DNA of 64,000 nucleotides from Bugulina stolonifera (Eukaryota > Bryozoa > Gymnolaemata > Cheilostomatida > Bugulidae). This document shows positions 1 to 12,785 of this stretch, piece after piece (the stretch's first letter is position 1; every line of letters begins with the position of its first letter). The stretch is taken from positions 8,690,501-8,754,500 of the forward strand of contig OW285190.1 of NCBI GenBank assembly GCA_935421135.1. Direction: 5' to 3'. The notes beneath the pieces were generated by a model that worked only from the letters and a program-made list of their open reading frames with translations, did no database searches and had not been told where the DNA came from. Made by a program: the position numbers and the translations under genes.

Positions 1-1904
1 TGTGTATACTAATATAAAAGAATTATTTATATGTAGATTGTAGACACTAGCCTAATGATAGAGAACAGCTGTTTGGGATGCATAATGAGCATTGCTATAA
101 TAAAGCATCTATCTACCTTTTAAATCACACACAAGGCAGCACAGCAGTTCTTCTATTATGCTGGCTAATTGCCTACTGGTTATTCACTTTGTTATTAGGC
201 ATAGAGTATCTCATGGAATAAATTCATATAAACATAAATATTATATTTGCTGTTGATATGATAATTACAGACTTTAGTATAATTTTCTAAAAGCCTAGAG
301 AATGGTACCAGTCTATACAGTATACAATGTAGGCTATATATGACATAAGAAGGTAATATACCAGCTTAGATTAAAATATTAATGTGTAGACCTACATAGG
401 GCCATAAGTACATGCACATTCCTATGTATGATATTATATGCATGTAAGTTTTATATTGTAACCTACTGCATTATTTTATAGTATTTAGTATAATTATACT
501 ATTGTTAATCATAATAGCTGTGGAAGGATATGCATGGGGTAACAGGAAATGGGCTGCTGAACTGAGGCTATTCTTTGTTCTATGATCAAGTAGAACATCT
601 GGAGAAAAGTTTGGGAAAATCTACCAATCTCCAACAATATGTTTCTAGCAAACAACCAGGGAAGACAGCCGTATATGTGATGTGAGGGCCAGTAGGTAGC
701 TTATAGTAATTATACAATAACAGTACATCTTGTCCGGCTCAACTCAACTAAACGTAAGTACTATGTATTCTTATAGAGTGACCACATAACTACCACTTGC
801 TGCACAGTGCCAGTCTTGGACTGTCAGCTCAAGGCAGGTGGTGGTTACGTAGGCAAGTGGAAATGACACACCAGTTTCAACAGTAGAGTTATGCTCTCCT
901 TACAGTTGAAGCCTTGTCACACTGCTGTATAAACATGTAGTATTTAGCAGTATATACTACGTGTGGATTTATCTACAAATAGCCTTACATGTTTCATAAT
1001 ACAGAGTAACAAGTTTACATTAGCAGTAGAATAACTATACACATATATTATCATTATTTACAGCCGCTATACTGAGCTGTCGGCAGCAGTTGGTTTAACA
1101 CTATTAACACAATCAATAATATTACCATGGCATTGCATTACACAACATAGTACCTTAACCTCTAGCTATACATACATATAATTATAAACAATTAGTTTAC
1201 TATCATAATGGTGGAGATCAGTGAATTTAGTATTATATCTAGTATAGACTCAATAAACCTTCTAGTCCCATTGGGATGCTGATATATTACAAGCAGATAC
1301 ACATACTTCCACTGTGCGCAGTGCGATAATATAAACCTAGGCTAGCAATGGCTAATAGGTGTGCAATGTACTATAATATATTATGTCTAGCAATGTTTAC
1401 CTCTGGCAACAGATTTTGTGTACGTATATGAGATGTACGGACATAAACTAAATAATTGCACACATTATAGATAATTTTGTTATAATGATGTAACAGGGAT
1501 AATTCATCTACATCTAAGTGGTACACCTAAGAGCAACTGCTTATAAGCTAGTAGAGACAAACTCAGCAGAGAACTTGCCAAAATATCTTGCTATTGACAG
1601 TTTAATATGGCATTCACAATATCTGGCGAGGACCAGGAGACAGAGCTGCCAGCTAGCTACAACAGTAAGATGGAGCAGCACAGCTCTGTGGGTTCCACCT
1701 CTTGCTGCCGGTAGACAGAAGTGTGCTACTCTATCTTACTCTGTCAGTGAAAATATGAATTCCACATTATAAAAGTTTGGGGGTTGACTAGTAATCTGTG
1801 CTGTATGTTAGTGGGCATGTAACAGCATAGCATAGCGTATCATAGCACAGTATTAAAAGTAGGCCTATGTTATAGCATAGTATGATATAGCATAGCATAC
1901 TTAC
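1..1904. other. Intron 2 of the G alpha gene (presumed), no exon seen
   Basis: This stretch lies downstream, on the minus strand, of G alpha exon 2 and should be intron. I looked on the minus strand for the next exon (the helical-domain start that follows the P-loop exon in the family) and did not find it, so it probably lies beyond the left edge. The DNA is AT-rich. Around 1813-1900 there is an irregular array of the 5-mer CATAG, ending just before the exon 2 donor. No transposon ends were recognised. Confidence 0.5.
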
Positions 1905-2872
1905 TTCATTTGCTTTACAATAGTACTTTTCCCTGATTCACCTGCCCCTGTAACATATCAACACCAAACATTACATCACCACAGTTGTAGGTGGATGCTG
2001 CCTTCTGTACTGACTGCTATCTATTCTATGCACCTTATAGAGGGAAATATATAGTAGCCTAATAAATATATACATACTAGGCTGCACAACATGCATTAGG
2101 CCTATGATAGCTACAGTATCTATCACAGTGGAGAATGGGTTGGCATCACATAGCTATAATACATGGAGACATATACTTGCTTATTGCTTAGTGCTCCTAC
2201 TTTGTTCTACAGGAATCTTAAACTACAATTTTTTCATAATGTCTGGTCATTCATTACCCACAATCCCAAGTTTTGTTGGTAACCATTGGACAGACAGACA
2301 GCAGCATCAGAGAGCAGGCAGCATCGTTACGCAGATAATAAGGTGATGTTAGTTAGTAACATACTAAGAACTTTACAGGATATCGCATTCAATGCTTAGG
2401 TTTAACATCATTGACTTGGCAGTAAGAGCAACTCAAGAAGATCAATACTCCCTCAAAGCAAATAATACTTTAGCTGTAGCTAGATTTGGGTCAAACACCA
2501 GCAGAATGGACTATGTATAACAGTATGATAATACAGATGGTGAGCAACTATCTGTAATGGGCTTAGTATAGACTTTTGCAGTGTATGGAAAACTACATAC
2601 AATCACCTTGTGACATCACAACATACCACCACTTACGATGACATCACAATGCTCAAACTTGACAAGAAAGTCTGTTCTAATGATCATCGTAAAATTAGTA
2701 GTACTAAATACAGGAATCACAGAACATATCCCATAAACAACTGAAATATGTTACCCAATAATAATAGTTTAATATCTTTAGCTGCTTGTACGCCATCTTC
2801 TTTCAGTCCTTTCTCAATAGCCTTATTTCTTTCCATCGCTTCCTTCTCCTCAGCGCTCATGGTGCACCCCAT
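1905..2872 (-). CDS. GNAI/O: G protein alpha subunit, i/o class, exons 1 and 2 (5' part of gene)
   Basis: This is the alpha subunit of a heterotrimeric G protein, a membrane-anchored GTPase that couples seven-transmembrane receptors to effectors. Exon 1 is 2872-2755 on the minus strand and starts with MGCT. Gly2 (myristoylation) and Cys3 (palmitoylation) are the lipidation signature of the i/o class. An N-terminal helix follows, ending in KLLLLG. The donor GTAACA cuts inside the Gly codon. Exon 2 is 1947-1905, exactly 43 bp between a CAG acceptor and a GTAAGT donor, and encodes the P-loop [15 protein letters not shown]. The 1/43-bp exon arrangement and intron phase match what is known of animal Gi/o genes. 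The helix ([10 protein letters not shown]) looks closer to Go than to Gi, but two exons cannot decide this. The rest of the gene, including switch regions and C-terminus, is off the left edge. Confidence 0.93.
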
Positions 2873-5800
2873 CTTGCAGTAGTATGTAAGACCACTGTCC
2901 CAGACTAGTTATGTTGCTGCTGTGGTGTCAGTGTCCAATATCCAAAGCAATTCTACAGTACATTAATAAACCAATGAAAACCTTCATTTCTACTTCAACG
3001 AGACAGTTGATGACGGATTCAATTCTAAATCCGACCAATAGGTTAAACGATTTACCAAACAGTTTCATAGGTCACACTTTTGCCTTGTTAGTAACAATGA
3101 AACTAGTAGCTTTGAGAAAGCTTCAAAAAGATTATCTCTCTTGACTACATCCAACTATATGTATTTTACCCTGCACACAGTAGCACAAAGTAATGCATGT
3201 GTCAGCATATCATGTGCATACATGGAAGACATTTGGCATCATGGCTACAGGGAGAAATTGCAACTACATGTACGTAAAGTAACAAATCATTTTCATTAGA
3301 CAACCCTGGTTCACGTGTAGTTAATATAAACATCAATTGAACAAGATCTCTATCCACCAAAAATAACTATGTGAAGTATAGCTAGCTGGTTTTCACATGC
3401 CGGACGCCCAAACAGTATTTAACTGATAGTTAGCCTTAAAAGAAAAGTTGATGACGCCTACTGCTTATAACAGCTAAGAAGAATGTCAGCACCCTTGACA
3501 TATATAATTATACCCTGCGGCCTTAGGCTATTTAAAGTGCGTTGATAGATGATACTAGTAGAGATGTCAACCAGTGTTGATCGCTAGAACCTCATACAGA
3601 ATATAGAAAATAAATGTAGAACCACTTGAGAACTAAACTAAACACACGTGACCTGCTACGTAGAAAACAACCTAAATATGGCATACACCAAGTAGAACAA
3701 TGTAAGCTGTCATACATCAACTGGCCTCATTTTGGCTGTCTGACTTATACTGTAATTTTACACCAGTTCGATGCTGAGAAATTGATTGGTGATGTCGGCC
3801 AGCTTCTAAACTTGATCCTTGCACAAAAATGGCAGCATTGAGTGCGCTACTATGAATTTAATTTATGTTATAACTCTGTTATTTACTCACAATGACTATA
3901 ATGGCTATTCTGAGATGTGTGCCCAGTTCTCTGATGATAAATCTATTTCACTGATTATCCTAGGTTCATCGCGCACATGATTCAGGAGTTTTCTGCACCT
4001 AGTAGAACTAATGACACATAATGTCAAAACAGTAGATTTTGGTTAATTTTCCAATGAAAGCTTACAGATATCGGTAAACTTGAGTGAGATGGAATAATAC
4101 ACCCAATAAAATTAATTCACGTTACAAGAAGGTCATAAATATTGTATCATCATTCCTCATTCCTGTGACTTTCAATCCACAATCAATGCTAGTTAACTTT
4201 TCTCTACACAAACGATTATCTGATGAGGATTAGAGTATTAGACTCTGCTTTGTGCCATCTAACTTAATTTTATACTGTATATATATATTAATAATTAAGT
4301 ACATAGAAATAAATTAACTAAAATTGATTACTAAAGGTGATTAACCTTGATGTCAGTGAGCTATCTCTAACGCTGTGAGTAACCAGAGGTAGGATTGTAA
4401 CGATTTGTACGTTGGCAGCACGGGCGAAGATGCGCACATTGTTGAACAGTTACCAGAGTTCACATAATGAACAAGAAAATAGAAGAGATGGACCCAAATG
4501 GTGCCGTTTTGGTCATGCTTTTCTATTCTTTTTTGTACATGTAGTTCTACCTCAGACATATTTATGTTAGGCTTAGCACCAATATTATTATTGAAATTCA
4601 GTTAGCACTTTTATGGTAATCCAAGCAAAATGGAAACTACAACTCAAATGCATACCTGTACGTCAGCCCAATGATTTGTCATACACAGGGCCTAATGGTT
4701 TTTGGGCTACAAAATTATGAAAACATTCCAATGTAATTTGGGCCACCCCTCGCTATAATTTGCAGCCATATGGCATTGCCTCTCACACTATCAATCAAAA
4801 CGGATTTAGAACTAATTTGTTTGACCTTCAAACCAAATATATTAGGCTTAGGGTAGGTATCTTACACATTTAGTCATAGGCTATCTTATTGAGCAATTTG
4901 AAGTCCTATATACATTGCAGGTAGCAAAACAGATTGGGTAGAAAGTTGCATTTGATTGTAGATGACAGGAAATGAAATGTTGAAGTCGATGGCTAGATGA
5001 TCTGGTACTAGCTAATCTGGTGCTAGCTAATACAGCTGCAGGTAACCATTACCATGTTACATTGTTAATAACACCACCGGAAGTATCAATTAAACATATT
5101 TCAGTTTCTTGATGAGTCACTCTTTGATCTAAGTGCAAGCACTTGGTTGACGACTGAGTCTACATGGTTTATTAGTTCTAAAATTAAGGTAGGCTCAATT
5201 TCATCTTATAAATCAATCTCATTACAAAAGGAAATAAAAAAGTCGCTCACAGTCACAGAGAGAGTAAGAGGACAAGCAGCATATTAATAATCAGTGTTAG
5301 TAATGTGCCAAATTAAATTAATACAAATTAAAACAACTAAATCGCAGAAACAAAAATTAAATTAGCAAAAGTTAAATTGGCAAAATCAAAATGAAATTTC
5401 TCTCGACTTCTCATCCTCAAACTAAGCTATATTGAACGGTCGTGGTAAAATCTTGTAAGTTAAGTGTTAGTCCATCTATGTCAACAGAAGCACAGTTTTG
5501 TTAGTGTAAATAATCATAGGTGAAAACTGAAGTTGCATGTCTATAATACATAATACTTATACTACGGTTCGTGCAATTTATTTCTTTTTTTTAGCCTTTC
5601 TTTCCATCTGTACACTTACTTACTCTTTTGCTTTTAAGTTAAGTCCATTTGTCAGATGCTAAATATATTTTTATTAACTAATGCAGATTGAGTTATACAA
5701 CTATTCAAAGATACAATGTTTCAAATATACTAATAATTTACAGTAAAATAATATTTTGCTATAGCGTATTTGCGAGCACTTGCTTTACACACAGTAAAAT

Positions 5801-6200
5801 GATAATAATCAATATAGTTTAATATAGTCATGTGCCTCACGTCCTTGTCTACGCACCGAGGAACTTTATTTATTGTGTATTATAGTTATAACTGGTAATA
5901 GGCGGTGATAAAACACAGACCACGGTCTAGTATACAAAACTTGTGACGAACTGCGCTCGTTTGTTCAAAGCGACACTTTATTGGTTGATCACCAGCCAAT
6001 AGTAGACAATTGTTGAGGGAGTAACTCCAAGCAGAAACACAACAATTACCAATGACCAGTAACAAAGAGAAAGTAATTCCAAGTTATAAATACTATCAGC
6101 AATGAATTGTCAGGTCAATGTAGAATTGGATTGAAGGAAGGCATTGTATCAAATCAACATTATACTCATTACTTTGGAGTCACAAGTACGTAAGAAAACC
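2873..6200. other. Intergenic, no gene recognised
   Basis: This stretch should hold the promoter and 5'UTR of the minus-strand G alpha gene at its left end. I see no exon with convincing splice sites and no transposon ends. The open frames near 3626 and 4353 have no recognisable motifs or coding texture. A short AATTAAATTA-rich tract lies near 5310-5400. Confidence 0.4.
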
Positions 6201-6219
6201 TAGAGTCAGGTGTCTTCTT

Positions 6220-8814
6220 GATTACAGAGATGAAAACAGCACTGTGAAAATCTCCTTCTCTACCCCAAGTTGGAAAAACTGCTGATCTGTTCAGATCTTA
6301 GCTTTCTTACTTTGGATTAATGGCAAGAAATAAAACTGGTAAGTGTTATTTTATACAATATGTATTAATGTGTTATATATTCACATTCTCCTTTCATTAA
6401 ATGTAGCATTACGATAGCACACTACATAATATCATCATGCATTGTTATGATATACATGTACAATGCACATTTTTTAGATGACACTGTTGCGAAGCATGCA
6501 GTGATGCTAAACTTTCAACAGTATATAATTATAACAATGATCATCTACATGACATGCAAAATGTTGTGTTGTATAGCCAAATAAGTTGAAACGCATTTAA
6601 GAGACAGGAAAGGATGCCCTGGAAGTAGTTAGCATTTATGAACATGATTATTCTCCTTGGTGGTGCTGAAAAGGAATAATCTTAATCTTTATGTTGGTTC
6701 TAAGCTACTGTAGCTTATGGAAGCGAATGGTAGCAAAGAAACTCTAAAGACAAGATAAAAGACCACTGCACTGTGACTGCAGTAGATTGTATTATTGTCC
6801 TACCGATCAGGGCAATACAACTCCCAGAGTATCCGAAAAAAAACATAATTTTATGAAATTATTGCATGTCTCTTCACAACTTTTCTTTACAATGAACACT
6901 AATAAATAAATGTTGTGTTGTTCATTCAATGTAGTAATCAACTGTTATATAACTTTTAGAATTTGCTGGTTTCCAATTTGTACCATAATTTTGATTTGTG
7001 ATATATAACCTCTAATATAGTACATGTAATGTACTTTAATGATGTTTGGTAGCCTTATTGTGTTAACTATTAAAATAGTAAGATTTGATTACTCACTCAA
7101 CTGTTATTGGGAGTTATGTTCTCTTGAAAGGGGTAAATAGTTCCTAATCAACTGGAAAAGATGATTTGCACTGTTTTGGAAGTTTTATTCTCTGAAGAAA
7201 AATAGCTGCATAAAGAAAGACAACTTCAGTAGATGGCTGTAATATTCACTAATACTGGATAAGTTTTCACTGAGGGGCATTTTGATTGGCTTGTTGAACC
7301 TGCTCTGTTTGTTTCACAGAGGAGTATGTAATAAAGTAATTTTACTCCTTATCCACAGTATTTCTGTTTTAAATCAGAAATTGTCTTTCTTGACCAAGAA
7401 ATCTTTTAGGAGAGCCCTACTCTCTATGGCTTATATAACTACAATAAATTATCTGATACAAATGTGCAAGTACAATGTATTTCCACCTACAGTATATTAT
7501 TTACAATTACATTTATGTCTGCAGTTATATTGTTCGAAGCTCAAATTGCTATGACCAAATTTTAGTTGCAGCACATCAAGTCATAAATCAAATCTTATTA
7601 GTAAAGAATGGAAAGAAATTCAAGTTACAAGTAAAATTTTTACAAAAAACACATATATAATATTGCAAGACAAATTAGTTTTCTATATCTAGGACATGTA
7701 TAATGTGTATGTCTATAATGTTTATTTGTAGCAGTGCATTAAATTACCAATTTACAGCTAGAAGAGTAGCAGCTAAACTAAAAGTATAGACATTACTATA
7801 AGAATGTTAACCAGACTTGTCATATGTCTGACAATACAGTAATGTAACAAGACAAGTAGAAAATGACAGTAAATCACTAAAGCAAGTAGTTCACTACTAT
7901 TGCAGGTAGTAAGTGTGTATAGTTTACTATTGCAGGTAGTAGGTGTGTATAGTATTCCACGAGCAAGGTAACTCTGTGGAATGTGCTAGCCAATGAGTCC
8001 TAGATGATACTAAGATTTCCAAGCAGCGGTGGCAGCAGCGGGGCAGCAGTGGCAGCATCAGCAGATACACACTATTCATCATTATAAACAGCAGTAATGT
8101 TACCACTATTGAAACAAAGCCATTATCAACATATCTATTATGAACTCTGCTCTAAGATGCTAACATTAACATAAATCGATTGGTATGGTTGATACATTTA
8201 CGTAAAACACCTGCAGCCAACAGTCATTCCGATTTTCTACCCCAAGCAGAATGAATGTGTAAAGGTTAGGTAAGTGAGAAATACACTGTATATTAATTGA
8301 TATGTATGATTGTACATGTATAAATAATATACAGTATAGATGACAGACTGCTGACATTCAGTGATAGAATGTAAGAATTGTAGTATATATATACATACTG
8401 TATAGTATATACAGTGTACATGTATATACATGTACATACATGTATATACATGTATATATATATATGTAGTATATTAAATATACCTTCCCCACTCATCAAT
8501 ATACATCATGTACATTGTAGTTTAGTATAATGATGTTATCTAAATCATTATTTGACCTGTGAAAAGAGGAATTTATTTTATTGCTATATGATTCAGATAG
8601 TAAATAATATACTGACTTGGAATACAATTATTGACAACTCACAGTTGTTCAATGTGTGAATTCCATGCAGAGCAAATGATAAGTGGTAGGTATTATAACA
8701 AAGGTTTTGACTGCCCACCTGTAAAGCTGGCAGCCTATTTATTGTATGTGAACTGACTAAACTGTGTTTGAAAATCATTTTCTTTATATTTCAGGTCAAC
8801 ATGACGGTAGTTAA
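6220..8814 (+). promoter_or_regulatory. Candidate 5' exon and short upstream ORF of the PAN/CTHRC1 gene
   Basis: A strong donor (CTG then GTAAGT) follows position 6338, and a clean acceptor (TTTCAG) precedes 8795, six bases before the start codon of the secreted-protein gene at 8801. If these pair, an ATG at 6320 opens a 12-codon upstream ORF that crosses the junction and stops at 8812-8814, overlapping the main ATG in another frame. Such an overlapping uORF would be expected to reduce main-frame initiation. The 5' limit near 6220 is a guess, and the pairing of the two sites is inferred, not shown. Confidence 0.4.
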
Positions 8815-11800
8815 ATATATATGGAGGGTACTAGTGGCCTCCATAATCTGGACACTATTTACAACAGACCAGGCAGCAGCTAAACAGGGTGTACTGGGTA
8901 AATACATGTATATGTCCAGTATCTAACTGTAACAATACTTTGTAGACTGTCATTTTGTAGATGCTGGGGTTTTCCGAGTAATAATATTTGATATATAGGA
9001 ATTTTCCAGTGATAGTGTAACATTGGTATGTCACATGATATGGCAAGAATTTCGATTAAATGAATAGGATAATAAATACACTGTAACTAGCTACAGTATA
9101 TTTTCAGTATTAAATATTTTCTCAGCTCTACCTAAAATGTGAACATAGAAAAGGCTGGTTATTACAGTTCTTGGGCAATATCAAGAATTCCAAAGTCAAA
9201 GTGCAATTTATCTGTTTTAGACATTGGAGTCTGTGGTAAAGCGAGCAGAACAGAGCAATCCAACACATCCCTTGTCAGCTCCTCAATTAAAAAGACATCT
9301 GACTCCAGATCTGTAGTGGAATGTGTTCTAAACTGTGCGAGATCTTCTCCTTTTGACTGTACCAGAGCATTCAGAAATGGCATTTGGAAGCATTCAAACT
9401 TTAAACCTACATGTATGTAGTAGTGTCAGACTTTATTTAATCATTCATAGTTTAGAGCGTATAACCTACAAGTATTTATTTGTAAGTCCACTGAATGTAC
9501 ACATAACAGAAGTTCAAAAGCCTAAAAATCACTTTAAACTAGAATTTACATTGAAATTAGTATTATACATGTAGTTCGGAGAAACATAGTACAAAGTATA
9601 TGTAGTTGCTTTGAGCAAACTCTCACACATTGAATCCGCATGAACCGTTAGTTCTACTGTTCACCAATAATATGTTTTACCAGAAAGCTACTAAACGAGG
9701 GCGGCTCTGTATTATTATTAATTTTTTTGTGAATACTAAGTCACACTCCTAGTCCGATGGACTGGCAGCAAGATAGTTGGTGCCTTCAGGGAGAGGCTGC
9801 AATTACTATGTCATTTTGCTCTCAGTTGCAGGCAGGTCGGAGCACACCTGTGGTACAAAGACCCATTAGTCAGCAGACAACAGCGGGATTCGAACCCTGA
9901 ACCTTCAGTGCTTACACACCTCAGGACAGGTGCTCTAACCCACTGAGCCACCTCCTACTCCATTAGCAATAACATGCATGTATCTGTCCCAGATTTTAAT
10001 TTGATATGTTAAAAACTTCTGATGAAACAAATATGCTCAATGTGTCCGTGAATGAAAGAAAAACTACTTTGCAAAATATTGGAAAGCATTTCCTAATGGT
10101 ATCTGCTTTAAAAAATATATCTAGCTGTAATGATATCTTCACTTTCTCTGCCAATGTTGCAGGCTCCATGTGCATATATTTTGGAATGCAATCATATATA
10201 ACAAAATCAGAATCAATAAATAATAGCCACATGTAGAATTGATACATCACATAAATTAATTATATTCAAGAATCAAAAAAAGTATAAACTATTATATTTC
10301 ACAGCTGGAAAGTGCTATGAACTGAACGGAACAGCTGCAGAACTCCAGAGTAATTCAACAGTAGATGTATCCATGAAAGGAGATTTTATAGAGTTGATGT
10401 CAGTAGAAGAGGTAGGCTACAAACAGAATCTGCTACTCCATGTTAAATACTGTGACATGTACATCTACATGCATGTAGAGAATATTGACAGTGATTTTAT
10501 AGTGGCTGGTGCAATTTTACATTAATTCACAATAGCCCGAGTTCCATGTTAAAATTGCAGATAGAGGTATTGATGCTTTCTTCACTATACAAATTTTACA
10601 CGATGTGTTATCTAAGACTAAGAGCAATTGTTTAATGTTTTGATTAATTGTGCGTGTATTATTTCTGTATGGTACTGTGTACTATAAATCTATACTTCCT
10701 GTGGTGTAGGGAGATAACTGTAATGGAAGACGTTGTCGAGATGAGGAGATGTGCATCAAATCATGTGGACAGGAGGCTACTTATATTTGTGTGGGTAAGG
10801 AATATATAAACATGGGGACTATGGGTCAGTTTAAAAAATGCTAAATGATTGACTGATTAGAGTGATTTAGCCTTCATCAAATAGTGCCAGACACTTTCAT
10901 AGCAAAAATGTTGCTATTAGCAATAGCACCATTCACTTGATTTTGTATTGAGGAGCTGTATCAGAGATGGACTGGACTATTAAACCATAATTAGTACGCT
11001 AATAATATATTATTAGCGTACTAATTATTTTATGCTTATGACACCCCTTTGCATAGTAGCACAGAAATTGTTGCAATCACAATTGACTATTATAGCCTGG
11101 CAGATTGTACATTACGTATCAATAGATGATTCCATATAATAAGTATTGCTGTACTACAATGTACATGTATATGGTCACAATGTTTTAGACTATGAATGAA
11201 AGTGCTAATAACATCATGTCATTGCTCTTCAATAATGAGATTTTCTCTCTTTAAAAGCAAATTAGCTAACAATTCAAGAGATAGTGTTTTGCAGAAATGC
11301 ATATCGTATTAAAAAAAGGTGTGTGTAATAATATGTCACAATAAATTATTACATGATATTATATTTGTCATTAGTGGGTAGCGTTATGACAGCTACATAG
11401 TTACTGACTTTCGATAATGAGATTTTTTCTCCTTGAAAGCACTAGTAATAACAAGTATGAAAATAATGTCATCATTGGCCAATATTAGTCAGGTGATTGT
11501 GCTTCACAAGCTGTTGACAACAGCTAAATGACCAACATCAACATTGGCAGCCTCACTCTCACATTGTGCTGTGTCAAAATTCTAGATATGCAGAGGTCTA
11601 CAGCTAAGACCTGCAAAGTACCCATTCAAACTGCTTATTGCGGGCATGCCCCATTTACATGTATAACATTCTTACAAGGAGTGGAAACATGTGCATGTAT
11701 AAAGAAATGCTGCGGATATACATGTACATGTACTTTTAATACATACATTGTAAGCATACCTCACTTGTAACATTCCTCCCAAAATTAAATTTATCTCAGT

Positions 11801-12785
11801 AGGCACTAAAGTATAAATATAAAGAATTTTTACTGATATATTTTGTTATACAGGCGATCAAAAAGGGAAATGTGGATTCTCCAGAGAGTATAACTACTGG
11901 AGACAGTACTGGGTTGACGTTGTTGTGGACGACAATAATAACGGCATCATAATGGTGAGTGTACAGTATGTTGGCTATATTATCCACAGTTTAGTCAAAT
12001 ATTGAGCTTAGTTCAAAAATGGGAGGATAGGCTATGTTATAGCATGGCGATGGTGTATATGCGTCGCACCCATCCATGATAAATAACCACAGCACTTCTT
12101 ATAAAAGAGCGAGTGAGAGTGTGTCTGCACCCCCACCCAAACTTGCTTGCAATCTGAGCCTGTTATCGTGGCAACTGGACCTATCTAGTAGTGTATGTTT
12201 TATTACCATTATCATTGCATTCTAGTCTGTCACATACCCTAAGAGAAAAGCAGAGACAGGTTTGAGGGTAATTATCCACATGGCAGGTAGAATAGCAGTT
12301 ACCCAACAACATGGCTGCGCTCATTGGTATGTGACCTTTGACGGAGAGAAGTGCAAACGTCCTTCAACCATTGAGATGCTAACCTACAGTTACTCCAATG
12401 GCGCCTATCATCACACTATGGACAGTAAGCTGTAACTCATTTTTGCAACATACAAAGCGCAATCCTGCTGGGATTTAGAAATATTTGCACTTGTATGTAC
12501 ATTAAGTATTCTGTTCAAACCATGGGTAGTAAATTTCACAGCGAAATAGACACAATGTTCGTCTTCTTTTAACTATGATGTTTTGGCTCATCTCACTTTT
12601 TAACATTATCTTTGTTAGTTGACGGTACTTGCTATGGTTTGAATGCTGGAGACAGAAAAGTAGAGTTAGCTATCGGCCCCTGTGATGGGTACAGTGCTGT
12701 CAGATGCCAATCAAGCTGGGAGACATCTAGAACTATGTTGATAACGGAGATAACTCCTCATCAACTAAATGAAGGTAGAGGGTGA
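8801..12785 (+). CDS. Secreted PAN-domain plus CTHRC1-like protein
   Basis: Seven coding exons fit by splice sites and phase: 8801-8897, 9149-9412, 10305-10411, 10710-10794, 11854-11954, 12226-12424, 12619-12774. Exon 1 gives a signal peptide with hydrophobic core VLVASIIWTLF and an Ala-rich end. Exons 2-3 read as a PAN/apple-like domain (SVVECVLNCARSSPFDC, then GKCYELNG), a fold used for protein or glycan binding. Exon 4 is a short Cys-rich linker with six cysteines in 28 codons. Exons 5-7 match the C-terminal module of CTHRC1 (collagen triple helix repeat containing 1): WYVTFDGEKCKRPSTIE, then DGTCYGLNAG. No collagen Gly-X-Y repeat is present. After exon 7 the frame either stops at 12783-12785 or splices at 12774 (phase 1) towards the modules from 15020. 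The product is about 336 residues if it ends here and is expected to be extracellular. Confidence 0.8.
9737..9960 (-). mobile_element. tRNA-derived SINE, in intron
   Basis: Read on the minus strand, the element begins with a tRNA-like head. It has an A box (TGGCTCAGTGGG, complement of 9940-9951) and a B box (GGTTCGAATCC, complement of 9885-9896), the internal RNA polymerase III promoter. A non-tRNA body follows towards 9737. It sits in intron 2 of the secreted-protein gene. The body does not share the tail of the other SINE family in this window, so it is a separate family. Ends are approximate. Confidence 0.75.
10989..11026. repeat. Perfect 38-bp palindrome
   Basis: The two 19-bp halves are exact reverse complements with no spacer, within intron 4 of the secreted-protein gene. 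It could form a cruciform, or it could be a minimal fold-back remnant. No target duplication is evident. Confidence 0.8.

Noticed and set aside
4353..4559. 68-codon minus-strand frame near the G alpha gene
   Set aside because: No motif, no splice or start context, and not in a position expected for a G alpha exon.
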